A DNA stretch of 64,000 nucleotides from Elymus sibiricus (taxonomy: Eukaryota; Streptophyta; Magnoliopsida; Poales; Poaceae). Positions 36,859 to 45,992 of this stretch are shown piece after piece. The translations under genes and the position numbers were made by a program. The notes beneath the pieces are model-generated. The model had not been told where the DNA came from. It saw only the letters and a list, made by a program, of their open reading frames with translations, and made no database searches. Each line of letters begins with the position of its first letter. The first letter of the stretch is position 1. Location: assembly GCA_039707655.1 (NCBI GenBank), contig CM077667.1, forward strand, positions 542,790,222 to 542,854,221. Direction: 5' to 3'.

Positions 36859-38049
36859 TTACTCCTCCAGCTCGACCATAGCCATCTGATGATCAGCAAT
36901 TTTGGAGCCCTGCTGAAGGCACTCCTCAGCCCTCTGTCGATTACCAGTGACTGTGATCACACCCTTGGGCCCGGGCATCTTCAGCTTGAGATACACGTAG
37001 CATGGACGGGCAATGAAACGAGCATACGCCGGACGGCCAAGGATGGCGTGGTACGCGCTCTGGAAATCCACCACTTCGAACGTCAATTTCTCTTTGCGAA
37101 AATGTTTATCTGTGCCGAATACCACATCCAGTGCTATCTGGCCAAGTGACTTGGCCTTCTTCCCAGGGATGACTCCGTGGAACTGCATGTTGCTTTCACT
37201 GAGACGGGACATCGGAATGCCCATCCCCTTTAAGGTATTCGCGTACAATATGTTCAAACCGCTCCCACCATCCATCAAGACCTTGCGGAGTCGAGTGCCC
37301 CCCACAACTGGGTCGACCACCAGCGCTTGCCGACCAGGAGTGGCGATATGAGCTGGGTGATCTGACTGGTCGAATGTGATAGCAGTCTGAGACCACTTGA
37401 GGTACGTGGGGGTAACAGGAACGGCCATGTTGACTTCTCTGTTGATAACTTTCAGTCGACTCTTGCTCTCTACATCGGCAAAAATCAACAGAGTGGCATT
37501 GACCTCAGGGAACTTTTTTTTGTCTACTTCATCCTCTTTTTCAGGATCTTTTTGACTCGACTGACTCTCCTTGAATTGCTGGATCAGCAAACGGCACTGT
37601 CGAGTGGTATGCTTCGGCAATATCAAATTGCCCTCTTCATCTTTCTTCGTGTGGATTGCACACGGTAAATCCAAAACATCTGTACCCGACTGATTCTTCG
37701 ACTTCTTGGGGGTGAACTTAGCTTTGGATTTTCCCTTATTTTTGGTTTGTGCCGCCAGAGCGGCCGCTTCTGCTTGTGCAGGGGGATCAGCCTTGCGCTT
37801 CTGCTTCCGACTGGAATTTCCGCCAGCATCATTGTCGACTACTTTTCCTTTACCGCTACGGAGGCGGTCTTCTTCTTCGCCATTGGCGTACCGAGTAGCA
37901 ATCTCCATCATTTTTCTCAGGGAAATATCTCCTGTGCGACCAAACTTCAGGTAGAGCTCTCTGTATCTAACACCGGCCTTGAAAGCACAAACAGCTTGAT
38001 GTTCGGAAACATTCTTCACTGTGTGATGCAGAGTAGACCAACGCTGAAT
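36859..38049 (-). pseudogene. Tat gag C-terminal part and retropepsin
   Basis: The segment follows an in-frame TAG (38052-38050) in the same frame as gag. It holds the end of the retrotransposon gag domain, a basic Lys/Arg-rich stretch, and an aspartic protease with LMDGGSGLN in place of the usual DTGS, a variant normal for this lineage, plus ILGRPAYARF. It ends at a TAA at 36859 before reverse transcriptase. Both stops are in frame, so readthrough rather than frameshifting would be needed. Confidence 0.8.
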
Positions 38050-39330
38050 CTAGTCTCTCAAGGTTTCATTGGGCTTCTGAACACAATGCTGCACATCAAT
38101 CAAACCCACAGGACGCTTGCAAGTACCCTCGAAGGTACTGATGAACACTCGGGCAAGATCCTCCCAGCAATAGATGCTAGAAGGAGCCAAACGATTCAAC
38201 CACGGCCGGGCCGAACCATCCAACATCAAGGACAAATGCTTCATGGCTACGTTGTCGTTTCCACCACCAATCTGCACAGCCACTCGGTAATCATCTAACC
38301 ATGTTTCAGGCTTCGACTCGCCAGAGAACTTGCTTATTCCAGCCGCCAACCTAAATTTGGGGGGAATCTCCGCAGAGCGAATGGCTCTACTGAAACACTC
38401 GGGACCGGAAACAATGGTACCACTTCCACTCGGATAATCTATGTCATTACCATCTCTGTGGGCTCTGCCTCTGTCAATCCGCTTCTGGGCGAGGACATTC
38501 CTTGCATCAAATCCAGGATTCCGCTCATCACCGAACGGGCGCCTATCGTCATTGTGCCGGGGCACATATGAACCATTCCGCGGAGGAGTAGGCACTCGAC
38601 GGCGGTCATCACGGTGATAACGAGGAGCAAACTGATCTCGCCCCTGATCTCTGTACTGATCTTCACGATAACCTCCGCCTCTATGACGCAGAGGTGACCC
38701 AGGGCTGTGGGCCGACTGAACTGTTTCTGCCCTGGGCGAATTGCTATGTAACCTGTTCTGCGACTGAGAAACAGCCGCATTCTGCTGCTGCGCTGCCTCG
38801 AGCAACGTTTTGATCTGCTGCAAACCTCTACCAGCCTCTGATCGTGACGGCTGAATAGAATCTGCAATCCTAGCAGCAGCTGCAACATTCAACACTGGAG
38901 TACGGAATACCTCGACGTTATTCCGAGATCCACTCGGGAACAATTGTCGCTGATGTCGATTGGGACGCGGTGGACGCTGGCGAGCACGCTCGTCGAGTGC
39001 CTCCTGCATCTCTTTGAGCCGAAGGCGCGTGGCCTCCATGGCCTGTGCTTCAGCAGTCGCACCAACGATGGGAGTATGGAGAATATCCTCATCCCGGCGG
39101 TGCTGCTCATTCGACGGTCCTCCAGCCTCGCGCCTGGCATGGCTGAAGCCAGGCGGCGGACTCTGATGAGAACCAGCCATAAAAACTTCAGCCGCAGGAT
39201 CGCAGCTCTCGCACTCGGAGGGAACGTCAGACTGATCTGACGCCGAGTCGAACGCGCCGTGAAGTGACTCGGCGGGCTCGATAGCCGCAATCTGCGGGGA
39301 TGAAACTTGGCGAGCCGCCGCATGTCTCAC
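38050..39330 (-). pseudogene. Tat gag, main part
   Basis: The first half is low-complexity and Arg/Gln-rich, followed by a retrotransposon gag domain (FSGESKPETWLDDYRVAV, SARPWLNRL, FISTFEG). The frame stops at a TAG at 38050, inside the gag domain, with clear homology continuing beyond it. There is no good ATG at the start of this frame. The likely start lies in the overlapping frame upstream. Confidence 0.8.
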
Positions 39331-39560
39331 CCAACACTGTAGCCGCGGCCGTGAACAGCAGGAATGGCTGACGAATACGGAGTCGACGGCTGTAGGAGAA
39401 GGACGCCGCAGGAGCTCGCGCAGAAGTGCGTCGCCCCGCGGATCGGGAGCGCCTCAACATCTAGAGGTGCTTCCTGGAGCCATGCCGAATCGTCGGCAAT
39501 GAAGGTGAGCGCACCGAGACGGATCTCGTGGCCCATGAACGAATCACCACCGGAAGACAT
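39327..39560 (-). pseudogene. Probable N-terminal gag segment in an overlapping frame
   Basis: An ATG at 39560, 68 bp from the LTR, opens a frame (begins MSSGGDSFMGHEIRLG) that ends at 39327 by overlapping the start of the main gag frame. This looks like the real gag start separated from the rest by a one-base shift, though a programmed shift is not excluded. Confidence 0.5.
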
Positions 39561-39607
39561 GACGAAGGAGAAAAAATGCAACCTCGCCGGAAGTCGCTTA
39601 GACGCCT

Positions 39608-39624
39608 GCCCCACGGTGGGCGCC
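39608..39624 (-). other. Primer binding site of the Tat gypsy
   Basis: On the element strand GGCGCCCACCGTGGGGC follows the LTR end ACGACA after three bases. It is not the Met type used by the LARDs. I do not assign the tRNA. Confidence 0.7.
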
Positions 39625-39627
39625 AAC

Positions 39628-40203
39628 TGTCGTGGGAACGAGCCTGACAGTAGAGGTTAGGGGTACGAAAGGAGAGGGCAGAGTCCTAGCTACGGCGAGA
39701 TTGTACAAACGGATGTATGAGTTCAGGCCCCTCTCGTGGAGGTAACAGCCCTACGTCTCAGTGCTCGGGAGCTCATGTCGAGTGGAATATGAGTATCCTT
39801 ACAGGGGGTGCGAACCCTTGTGCCGGAGGGGAGGGGCGGCTTATATAGAGTGCGCTGCCCCTCATAATGCCCGGCATCTAAGGGTTCGATCGTGGCTATA
39901 AAGGCGAACGTTACTGGTAACGTATGTAATAAATGCTACTTATGACTTAGACAAACGCCTGCCCGTTGGCCTCCCTGGAGTGGCTTCTGGTCTTCAGCGG
40001 TCGACTGTCTTCTAGTCCTTGTCGAGTGAAAGGTAGCCGTCGAGTGAAAGGTAATCTCCGAGTGGACATTGTCGAGTGACTTGTATGCCTTGGTGATTTC
40101 AGTCGGAAGCTTCCTTGTGGTCCTTAAGCTTTCTGGGGCAGTGTCCTTAGGTAGGGTATGTAGGTCAGGCTTATGACCCTACCCTAGGTACATATCCCCA
40201 TCA
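39628..40203 (-). repeat. 5' LTR of the Tat gypsy
   Basis: 576 bp, with the same ends as 27217-27792. Visible differences from the partner are about eight substitutions and no indels. It carries a TATA box (plus strand CTTATATAG near 39840-39848, reading CTATATAAG on the element strand), which would place transcription start near 39810. Confidence 0.9.
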
Positions 40204-40208
40204 CTCTC

Positions 40209-41777
40209 CAAAGTTATATGAGCTCATCATCCTTGCATCATGCGAGAAGGTGTAAAGTGGTGATAAGAAATTGTCCTAGAAATCAAACCTGTAGTTCATA
40301 CTTACGTGTATAAAATAGAACTTTATGAAGCCAATACCTACAGACCTGAGACATGGGATGCAGCCAAAGCACGGATGAGAAGCTAATTCAGCCATTATAC
40401 GTCTTCGTTAGGGGCTCTCAACTTGATTAACCTCTTCATCACCTGGTCTTTCGTTAGGTAATCTGTAATGAAGTGCTCAGTGAGCTTCCTTTATTTGCTA
40501 CAGACCTATTCCTATTATTTTAAAGGAAGAATTGCAGCGACGTGGTTACACACTGTTAACATGAATCAAAAGCATACAGCATGAGTCTCTCCTTTAGTAT
40601 ATATGCTCCAAAACTACTTACCCACTTCCCAACAAAATTAGAAGCGATGCTTGAGTTCAATGTGCAGAGGTACGTCAACGCCTTAGGTGAATTGAATCAC
40701 CTAATTGCTTGTATTGCACCTACAAATCTTAGCCATCCAAGTAATACATATCTTCAGATGTTTGAAACTAAAGAACACACGTCATCAGCGTCCCCCAATA
40801 CAGAACTCTAGGCTGTCCTTTATCATATTATACGAAGTAGAGGTCTGAAACTAAATGAAACTAAATGAAGCACATCATCAGTATCCCCCAAAACAGAACT
40901 CTAAGCTACACGTCTCATATTTCAGTAGCACAACACGGCATAAAAATCCCCTAAAGCAAAAAACCCACTCTCTTGTTGCTTCCTGCATACATGTGACCAG
41001 TCAGCAATAGTTCCTCTTATCGGCAACTTCACCAACAATAGCGGCTGTCCAATCAGATACAAACTGCCTTTGATGTACAGCCTTCTCCACTGCATTGGAT
41101 TGCAGTTTTGGTCAGGCATGGAATCTGAGATTGGAAAGACGTCCTCCACAGCCAAGATGGCTTGCGGCGTCCTTGGGGCAGTGGAGATTAAAAGATTGCA
41201 GAGAAGGGGTCAGGGAGATGCTGCCTAGATTGTTTTACATGGTTAACACCTGAAGAGTGGAGAATGATTAGGAGGAGGAGCACCTGAGGAGGACGAACAG
41301 GGTTAAAGATGTGGATGATGCATTGGAATCCCGAGGGCTACAGATGTGGTATGAGGGGTGCAGTTGCGTGTGCTTGTTTATGGCCATACCTTCGATTCGT
41401 CGTTGGTCGCAGGGGAGCGGTGACGAGGGGCGGCGCGCCGGCATGCAGGGTCGCAGGGTGGTGACGAGGGACGGCGATGGAGGGTCGCATGGCAGTGGTG
41501 AGGGGCGGCGCCGGGACAGAAGAACGCAGGGGAGTTGTGAGGGGTGGCGCGCCGGGATGCAGGTAGGTCGTAGCCGTGCAAAGGAGTGGCGGCGGCCGGC
41601 GTGGGAGGGATTGAGAGGAAACTGGAGGCTGGGGAAATGGAACGACCTAGGTTAATCGTGAAAGCCAACTCGGGCTGGGTTAAAAAAGAGGCTGGGCTTA
41701 GTACATTGGGCTTTACTTGAGTTGTGGTTGGTTGCAATGGGTCACAGCTAGGTACAACGCATATGTTACAATGCTTA
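40209..41777. other. CACTA-Y interior, right of the gypsy
   Basis: 1.6 kb of CACTA body. On the minus strand a GC-rich Pro/Ala-rich stretch (about 41700-41395) ends at a good donor (AAG/GTATGG). Downstream a frame at 41155-40922 has non-biased composition. These could be remnants of exons captured by the transposon, but I recognise no family. The rest is AT-rich without features. Confidence 0.35.
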
Positions 41778-42012
41778 GACCATCTCCAACAGCCGCCCAA
41801 TGGGTCACAGCGCCTGTTTTGGCGCCGCGGGGAGCGCTGGCTCCAGCGGCCGCTCTAAACTTTAGCGCGCGCGTAGCTCCAGCAGGCGCGCTAAAATGCA
41901 GCGCGCGCGAGCAGGCGGAGCTTGCCACAACAGTTCATTTCCCGCGCGCATTTCATCACAAACAAAGTTCATTTCCAACATAGTTCATGGCATAAATTAA
42001 AACATAGATAAA

Positions 42013-42567
42013 CTACTCGTCGCCCTCGTCGTCGTCCACCCAGATGCCCTCCCAGTCGATGCTGTCCTCCTCCGACGACGACGACGCCGTCGAAAGGAAG
42101 GCGTCGTCAAACCGGCTATCGTTCGGCTCCCAGGTTGACGCTTCCCCGAGATCGATGTTGAAGTTCGCCGCCGCCTTCCGCATACGCCGGTCCTCGCGAT
42201 AGGCGGCTCGCTCCGCCTTCCTCTCCGCCCTCCGCCGCGCGTAGAACTGTTCCTCGTCGAGGACGTCCTGCGGGAAGCGCTGGCGCAACTGCGCCATTGC
42301 CTCCTCGTCCATCTCGGCAATGCCGAGACGGTTCTCCCGCCTCCGGTGTTGGCGGCGTTCCTCGTCGGTGACGACCCGCGGCGGAGGCGCGAGCTCGATC
42401 GCTCGCTCCCGCGTCGGCACGTCGTACGCGCGGGCGGCCTCGTGGTCGGTGTCGAAGGTGCCGAGGCCGAGGTGCATCGGGCCGGAGCGTATCTCCGCGT
42501 AGAACGTGCCGGACGGGCGCGCTCGGACGCCGCGGTAGCCCGACGATCCACGGCGGCGCGGCGGCAT
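42013..42567 (-). CDS. AP2/ERF-like protein inside a Harbinger-like element
   Basis: 184 codons, starting at an ATG that gives [14 protein letters not shown]. Residues 10-48 match the N-terminal half of an AP2/ERF DNA-binding domain: the YRG element, the three-strand part with FYAEIRS and LGLGTFDT, and EAARAYD. After RAYD the sequence jumps to [11 protein letters not shown], so the second half of the amphipathic helix expected in a full domain is missing. The middle is rich in Arg/Glu and helical, and the C-terminus is acidic ([15 protein letters not shown]), suggesting an activation-like tail. Similar AP2-like genes recur in wheat as I remember. Binding ability is doubtful because of the missing helix part. 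Confidence 0.65.
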   Translation of the reverse strand: MPPRRRGSSGYRGVRARPSGTFYAEIRSGPMHLGLGTFDTDHEAARAYDVPTRERAIELAPPPRVVTDEERRQHRRRENRLGIAEMDEEAMAQLRQRFPQDVLDEEQFYARRRAERKAERAAYREDRRMRKAAANFNIDLGEASTWEPNDSRFDDAFLSTASSSSEEDSIDWEGIWVDDDEGDE

Positions 42568-42717
42568 GGTTGCGCGTCGGCGGCAAGAACAGGGGCGAGG
42601 AAGAGTAGGCGACGCGGCGGCGAGAGCGGTGGCGCGGGCGCGTGGCGAGCGAGCAGAGAGAAGAGGAGGTCGCGTGGCAGTGTGGATAGCGGTGGGAGGG
42701 CGCGTGGCGAGGGCCGC

Positions 42718-42725
42718 AATTTATA
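42718..42725 (-). promoter_or_regulatory. TATA box of the AP2-like gene
   Basis: ATTTATAG on the plus strand reads CTATAAAT, about 155 bp upstream of the ATG at 42567 and inside the element's inverted termini. The element therefore carries its own promoter. Confidence 0.5.
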
Positions 42726-42982
42726 GGCGCGCCGGAAGCGGTGCGCCAAATCTAGCGCGCGACCGCCCGCTTTCTCGCGCGCGCGCAATCGTTTCCCGCG
42801 CGCGGAGGAGCGCGCGAAAACGTCCCGCGCGTGCTAAAATGGCAGTTTACCGCACGCGCGCGTCTTTTGGCGGCGCCGCTGTTGGAGATGCTCTTATATG
42901 CATATCTATCGTTAATTTTGCAACATACAGTCAAAACGTTGTAGATATGGGTTGCTTTATAGGGGGTATTCTTGTAGTGATG

Positions 42983-43435
42983 GTTATGGGATGATCTAGT
43001 CTGGCATTCGGATGCCATATATACAATCTATCGTAAAGAGTACATGTCCTTTGATAACAAATAATAGTAGCACGTCAGTCTAGTTATACTTTAAGATAGA
43101 AGCATGTTGTCCGGGACTGGTAGCTAATCCTTTGATTAGTTCTTCCTCGAGCATATCAAACATTAGCTATGTACAAACTTGTTCTATACGTATATGAGAT
43201 GTTGCAGTGAATCAAATAGGCAAGGTATTTTCCTATACAAGCAGTGTGAAAGAGTCGATCCAGCCATGGTGGGAGACTGACGAGCCACTCCTATCATCTA
43301 ACTCATCGACCGACAATGCTGTGACAGTAAGGAGTCGTGCATCCCATGGTGTCGAAGACGAAAGCCGAAGTGAAGCATTGGTGTCGAAGCCGAAGTGGAG
43401 CATTGGTGTCGAAGCGGAAGAGGAGCTCATGGTCT
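42983..43435 (+). promoter_or_regulatory. Promoter/5' region A (proximal part), split by CACTA-Y and cut by a copia element
   Basis: This aligns with 48497-48790 (GGATGA, ATATATA box, AAATA(A/C)TAGTAGCA, GAGATGTTG(C/G)AGTGAA, AGTCGATCC). With 25375-25634 it forms one ancestral block interrupted by CACTA-Y at the ATG target. CCATATATAC at about 43013-43022 is the candidate TATA box, only about 30 bp from the CACTA end. Downstream text contains two near-identical units with GAAGTGGAGCATTGGTGTCG. A reading frame through 43435 would continue after the copia insertion at 45473, but I recognise no protein. Confidence 0.45.
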
Positions 43436-43990
43436 TGTTGGTGCAGCTCCTTGCCCTAGCTCTCCCTCTACCCTAGCTCTCTCTCTCTGTCACCTCGCCC
43501 TAGCCCAAGCCGTACCGAGGAAGAAGAAAACAGGAGGAGAAGGATGACACGGTGGAGTTCCGGCGCACGAACGCCCGCCGCACAGACGGCTTGTTTTTTT
43601 CCTCGAGCAACAACTCGACCACACTCCACAGCTGTTACAACGGCCCTCACGTGGCTTTATACATGAGCCAGCGCACCGGGCATCAACCCTCGCCTCCACT
43701 CCCTCCTGATCGCTCGCGCTCCGCCCACTCCGCTCGTGCCCGCGTCGCGCTCGGACGCGCGCGTCCCACGGCGAGCTCCAACGGCTGCACCCTCGATCGT
43801 GCTACGCGACTCGCCAACAGCCTATCCCTAAACACACGCACAAGACGCACACCCGCACGGACACGCCCGTGCTGCACCTGCACGCACACACACTACCCGC
43901 CGCGGACCCGACGCACCCAGCATGCCCGGCGCGCGCCCATACACGCGCCCGACGCGCCTGGCTCGTCGCCACGGCTTATTCAGCCCAACA
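43436..43990 (-). repeat. 3' LTR of the gag-only copia
   Basis: On the element strand the LTR begins TGTTGGGCTGAATAAGCC and ends GCTGCACCAACA. A purine tract (AGGGGGGTGTG on the element strand, 43991-44001) adjoins it. Confidence 0.85.
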
Positions 43991-44011
43991 CACACCCCCC
44001 TAAGCCGTGGC

Positions 44012-44872
44012 TCAGAGGAGCCCGTCGTCCTCGACGCCGCCATCCGCCATCAGCACGCGCTCCGCCGCCGGCGCCTTCCGCAGCAGTGGACACTCCCGCT
44101 TGAAGTGACCACGTTCGCCGCACTTGTAGCAGCGCCCGCGCCGGTTGCCACCGCTGCCCGACGCCACGCTCCGCACGTCGTCGTCGTCCCGCGCACCTCC
44201 CTGCTGCCGCTCCCGCGCCCGCCACTGTGCCGCCGTGTACATCAGCGCGCCGTCTGCCCGCTCGCCGCCTGCCTGCCCGCGTCGCCGTAGCCGCTCGTCG
44301 AACGTCTTCAGCCCGAGCGCTTCCTCGAACGGCATCGTCGTGACGTCGCAGAACTGCTCGATCCCGGCCACCGCCACGTACAGGCGATCCGGAACGGAGT
44401 CGAGCAGTTTCTTCACGAGCGTGGCGTCCTCCAGCGTCGAGCCGAGCCCCGCGAAGCGCGCCGCCATCCCGCCAAGCTTGCCGGCGAAGCCATCCAGCGT
44501 GTCGCCGTCCGCCATGCGCAGCAGCTTAAACTCACCGCGGAGCGTACCCAGCCGCGCCGCCCGCACGCGATCCGCGCCGACGAACCTGGCCTTGAGGCTC
44601 GCCCAGACCTCCGCCGCCGTCTTCTTGGACGCAACCTGCAGCAGAAGGTCCTCAGAGAGCGCGCGGAACAGGTACGCCCGCGCCTGCTTGTCCTTCTTGG
44701 CGATCACGGCCGCCGCCGCGTCCTCCGCCGGCTCCACCGCCTCCCACAGCCCGGCAGCGTCCAGGTCCGCCTCCACCTTGATCGCCCACCCGGTGTAATT
44801 CTCACCGGTGAGCATCGGCACTGGCTGCGGCAGTGAGCCGCCTGATCCGCCGGCATACGGGACGAGAGACAT
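44012..44872 (-). CDS. gag: Copia gag protein of the gag-only element
   Basis: The first ATG is at 44872 (MSLVPYAGGS), giving 286 residues. The open frame continues 13 codons further up into the primer site without an ATG. Domains in order: LTGENYTGWAIKVEADL (the DUF4219-type N-terminal copia gag motif); a helical gag/UBN2 region through residue about 190 including VASKKTAAEVWASLKARF; then a zinc knuckle CYKCGERGHFKREC (CX2CX4HX4C) near residue 250. The frame is intact with strong GC-rich codon use. The stop at 44012 lies about 20 bp before the LTR, leaving no room for pol. The protein would form particles and bind the element's RNA. Confidence 0.85.
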   Translation of the reverse strand: MSLVPYAGGSGGSLPQPVPMLTGENYTGWAIKVEADLDAAGLWEAVEPAEDAAAAVIAKKDKQARAYLFRALSEDLLLQVASKKTAAEVWASLKARFVGADRVRAARLGTLRGEFKLLRMADGDTLDGFAGKLGGMAARFAGLGSTLEDATLVKKLLDSVPDRLYVAVAGIEQFCDVTTMPFEEALGLKTFDERLRRRGQAGGERADGALMYTAAQWRARERQQGGARDDDDVRSVASGSGGNRRGRCYKCGERGHFKRECPLLRKAPAAERVLMADGGVEDDGLL

Positions 44873-44894
44873 CGCCGGCCAGCTCCGACCTCCA

Positions 44895-44911
44895 CGTGGC
44901 TCTGATGCCAA
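44895..44911 (-). other. Primer binding site of the gag-only copia
   Basis: On the element strand TTGGCATCAGAGCCAC lies 1-2 nt after the LTR end. It is a variant of the Met-type TGGTATCAGAGC with C for T at one position. Confidence 0.75.
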
Positions 44912-44912
44912 T

Positions 44913-45467
44913 TGTTGGTGCAGCTCCTTGCCCTAGCTCTCCCTCTACCCTAGCTCTCTCTCTCTCTCACCTCGCCCTAGCCCAAGCCGTACCGAGCAAG
45001 AAGAAAACAGGAGGAGAAGGATGACACGGTGGAGTTCCGGCGCACGAACGCCCGCCGCACAGACGGCTCGTTTTTTTCCTCGAGCAACAACTCGAGCACA
45101 CTCCACAGCTGTTACAACGGCCCTCACGTGGCTTTATACACGAGCCAGCGCACCTGGCATCAACCCACGCCTCCACTCCCTCCTGATCGCTCGCGCTCCG
45201 CCCACTCCGCTCGTGCCCGCGTCGCGCTCGGACGCGCGCGTCCCACGGCGAGCTCCAACGGCTGCGCCCTCGATCGTGCCACGCGACTCGCCAACAGCCT
45301 ATCCCTAAACACCCGCACACGACGCACACCCGCACGGACACGCCCGTGCTGCACCTGCACGCACACACACTACCCGCCGCGGACCCGACGCACCCAGCAC
45401 GCCCGGCGCGCGCCCATACACGCGCCCGACGCGCCTGGCTCGTCGCCACGGCTTATTCAGCCCAACA
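44913..45467 (-). repeat. 5' LTR of the gag-only copia
   Basis: 555 bp, same ends as the partner. On the element strand a TATA box (TGTATAAAGC, 45131-45140) is followed by a CACGTG G-box (45125-45130). Transcription would start near 45105, leaving about 190 bp of LTR leader. Confidence 0.8.
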
Positions 45468-45992
45468 GGTCTCTCCATGCACCGAATGCCTCGACGGACG
45501 GCAACGCCTCCAGCGGGACCTGGTGGAGAAGAGGCTTGAGTCTGTGGCGACGGCGGTGCTCAAAGGACACGATTGCTTTTTAACTTATATATTGATGGTC
45601 CTTTTTTTTGCATAAAACAAGGATTGTGCTTTATTTATTTTTTTGGCATAAATTGCAACACTGCGGTGTATAGTTTTTTATCATTCTGGAAGCTCATTGA
45701 CCTGCAGGCATCTCCCCGCAATAAATATTGTAGTCCATGCATACGCACGAGTTGACAACTAGTCTTCCTAATTCTCCATTTGGAAGCTTCCATCTCCTCA
45801 GCAGAATGCCAAGCGACCAGTACGCACGCATGCCGCCGGGCACCCATTTTGCAATATGTACTCCATATAGTTGTGCTGCAGCACCCAACAATTGTACAAC
45901 AGCCACTCCCTGTTGGGGCCTTGTTATTCTGCCAGGGATAGTGAAATTGTAGAAAGGTGGACAATCGGTTTTCAATTGTCATGTTCAGAAGG

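Larger units (their letters stand above)
27217..40203 (-). mobile_element. Tat-lineage gypsy retrotransposon, complete structure, broken gag-pol, intact antisense gene
   Basis: Two 576-bp LTRs (27217-27792 and 39628-40203) are flanked by CTCTC on both sides (27212-27216 and 40204-40208). The primer site (39608-39624) lies beside the right LTR, so the element runs on the minus strand. Order on that strand: gag, retropepsin, reverse transcriptase, RNase H, a second archaeal-type RNase H, integrase, a long spacer, then an antisense gene and the 3' LTR. The second RNase H and the antisense gene together are hallmarks of the Tat lineage (Grande, RIRE2). LTRs differ at about 8 of 576 sites by eye, suggesting an age near half a million years. 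Confidence 0.9.
41778..42893 (-). mobile_element. Harbinger-like non-autonomous element carrying an AP2-like gene
   Basis: Ends GACCATCTCCAACAG (41778) and CTGTTGGAGATGCTC (to 42893) are inverted copies of each other. TTA stands on both sides (41775-41777, 42894-42896), the TWA target duplication of PIF/Harbinger elements. The element is very rich in GCGCGC near both ends. It contains one gene and no transposase. It lies within CACTA-Y. Confidence 0.7.
25635..42979. mobile_element. CACTA-Y, 17.3 kb span with two nested insertions
   Basis: The left end is CACTACAACAGGAACCCC at 25635. The right end, read inward, is CACTACAAGAATACCCCC, ending at 42979. ATG flanks both sides (25632-25634 and 42980-42982), the 3-bp target duplication of CACTA elements. 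Subterminal ACAACGGTT / GTTGC motifs occur near both ends. Without the gypsy (12,992 bp including one copy of its duplication) and the Harbinger-like insertion, about 3.2 kb of CACTA sequence remains. No transposase was recognised, so this is a non-autonomous copy. Confidence 0.75.
43436..45467 (-). mobile_element. Gag-only copia retrotransposon (TR-GAG type), complete
   Basis: Two 555-bp LTRs (43436-43990 and 44913-45467) are flanked by GGTCT on both sides (43431-43435 and 45468-45472). The primer site lies beside the right LTR, so it runs on the minus strand. The interior is only 922 bp and encodes gag alone. Protease, integrase and reverse transcriptase are absent, so movement would need a partner's enzymes. 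LTRs differ at about 12 of 555 sites by eye (2.2 percent), an age of under one million years at the usual grass rate. Confidence 0.85.

Noticed and set aside
43552..44103. 183-codon plus-strand frame with a near copy at 45029-45583
   Set aside because: It is antisense of the copia LTRs, duplicated only because LTRs are duplicated.
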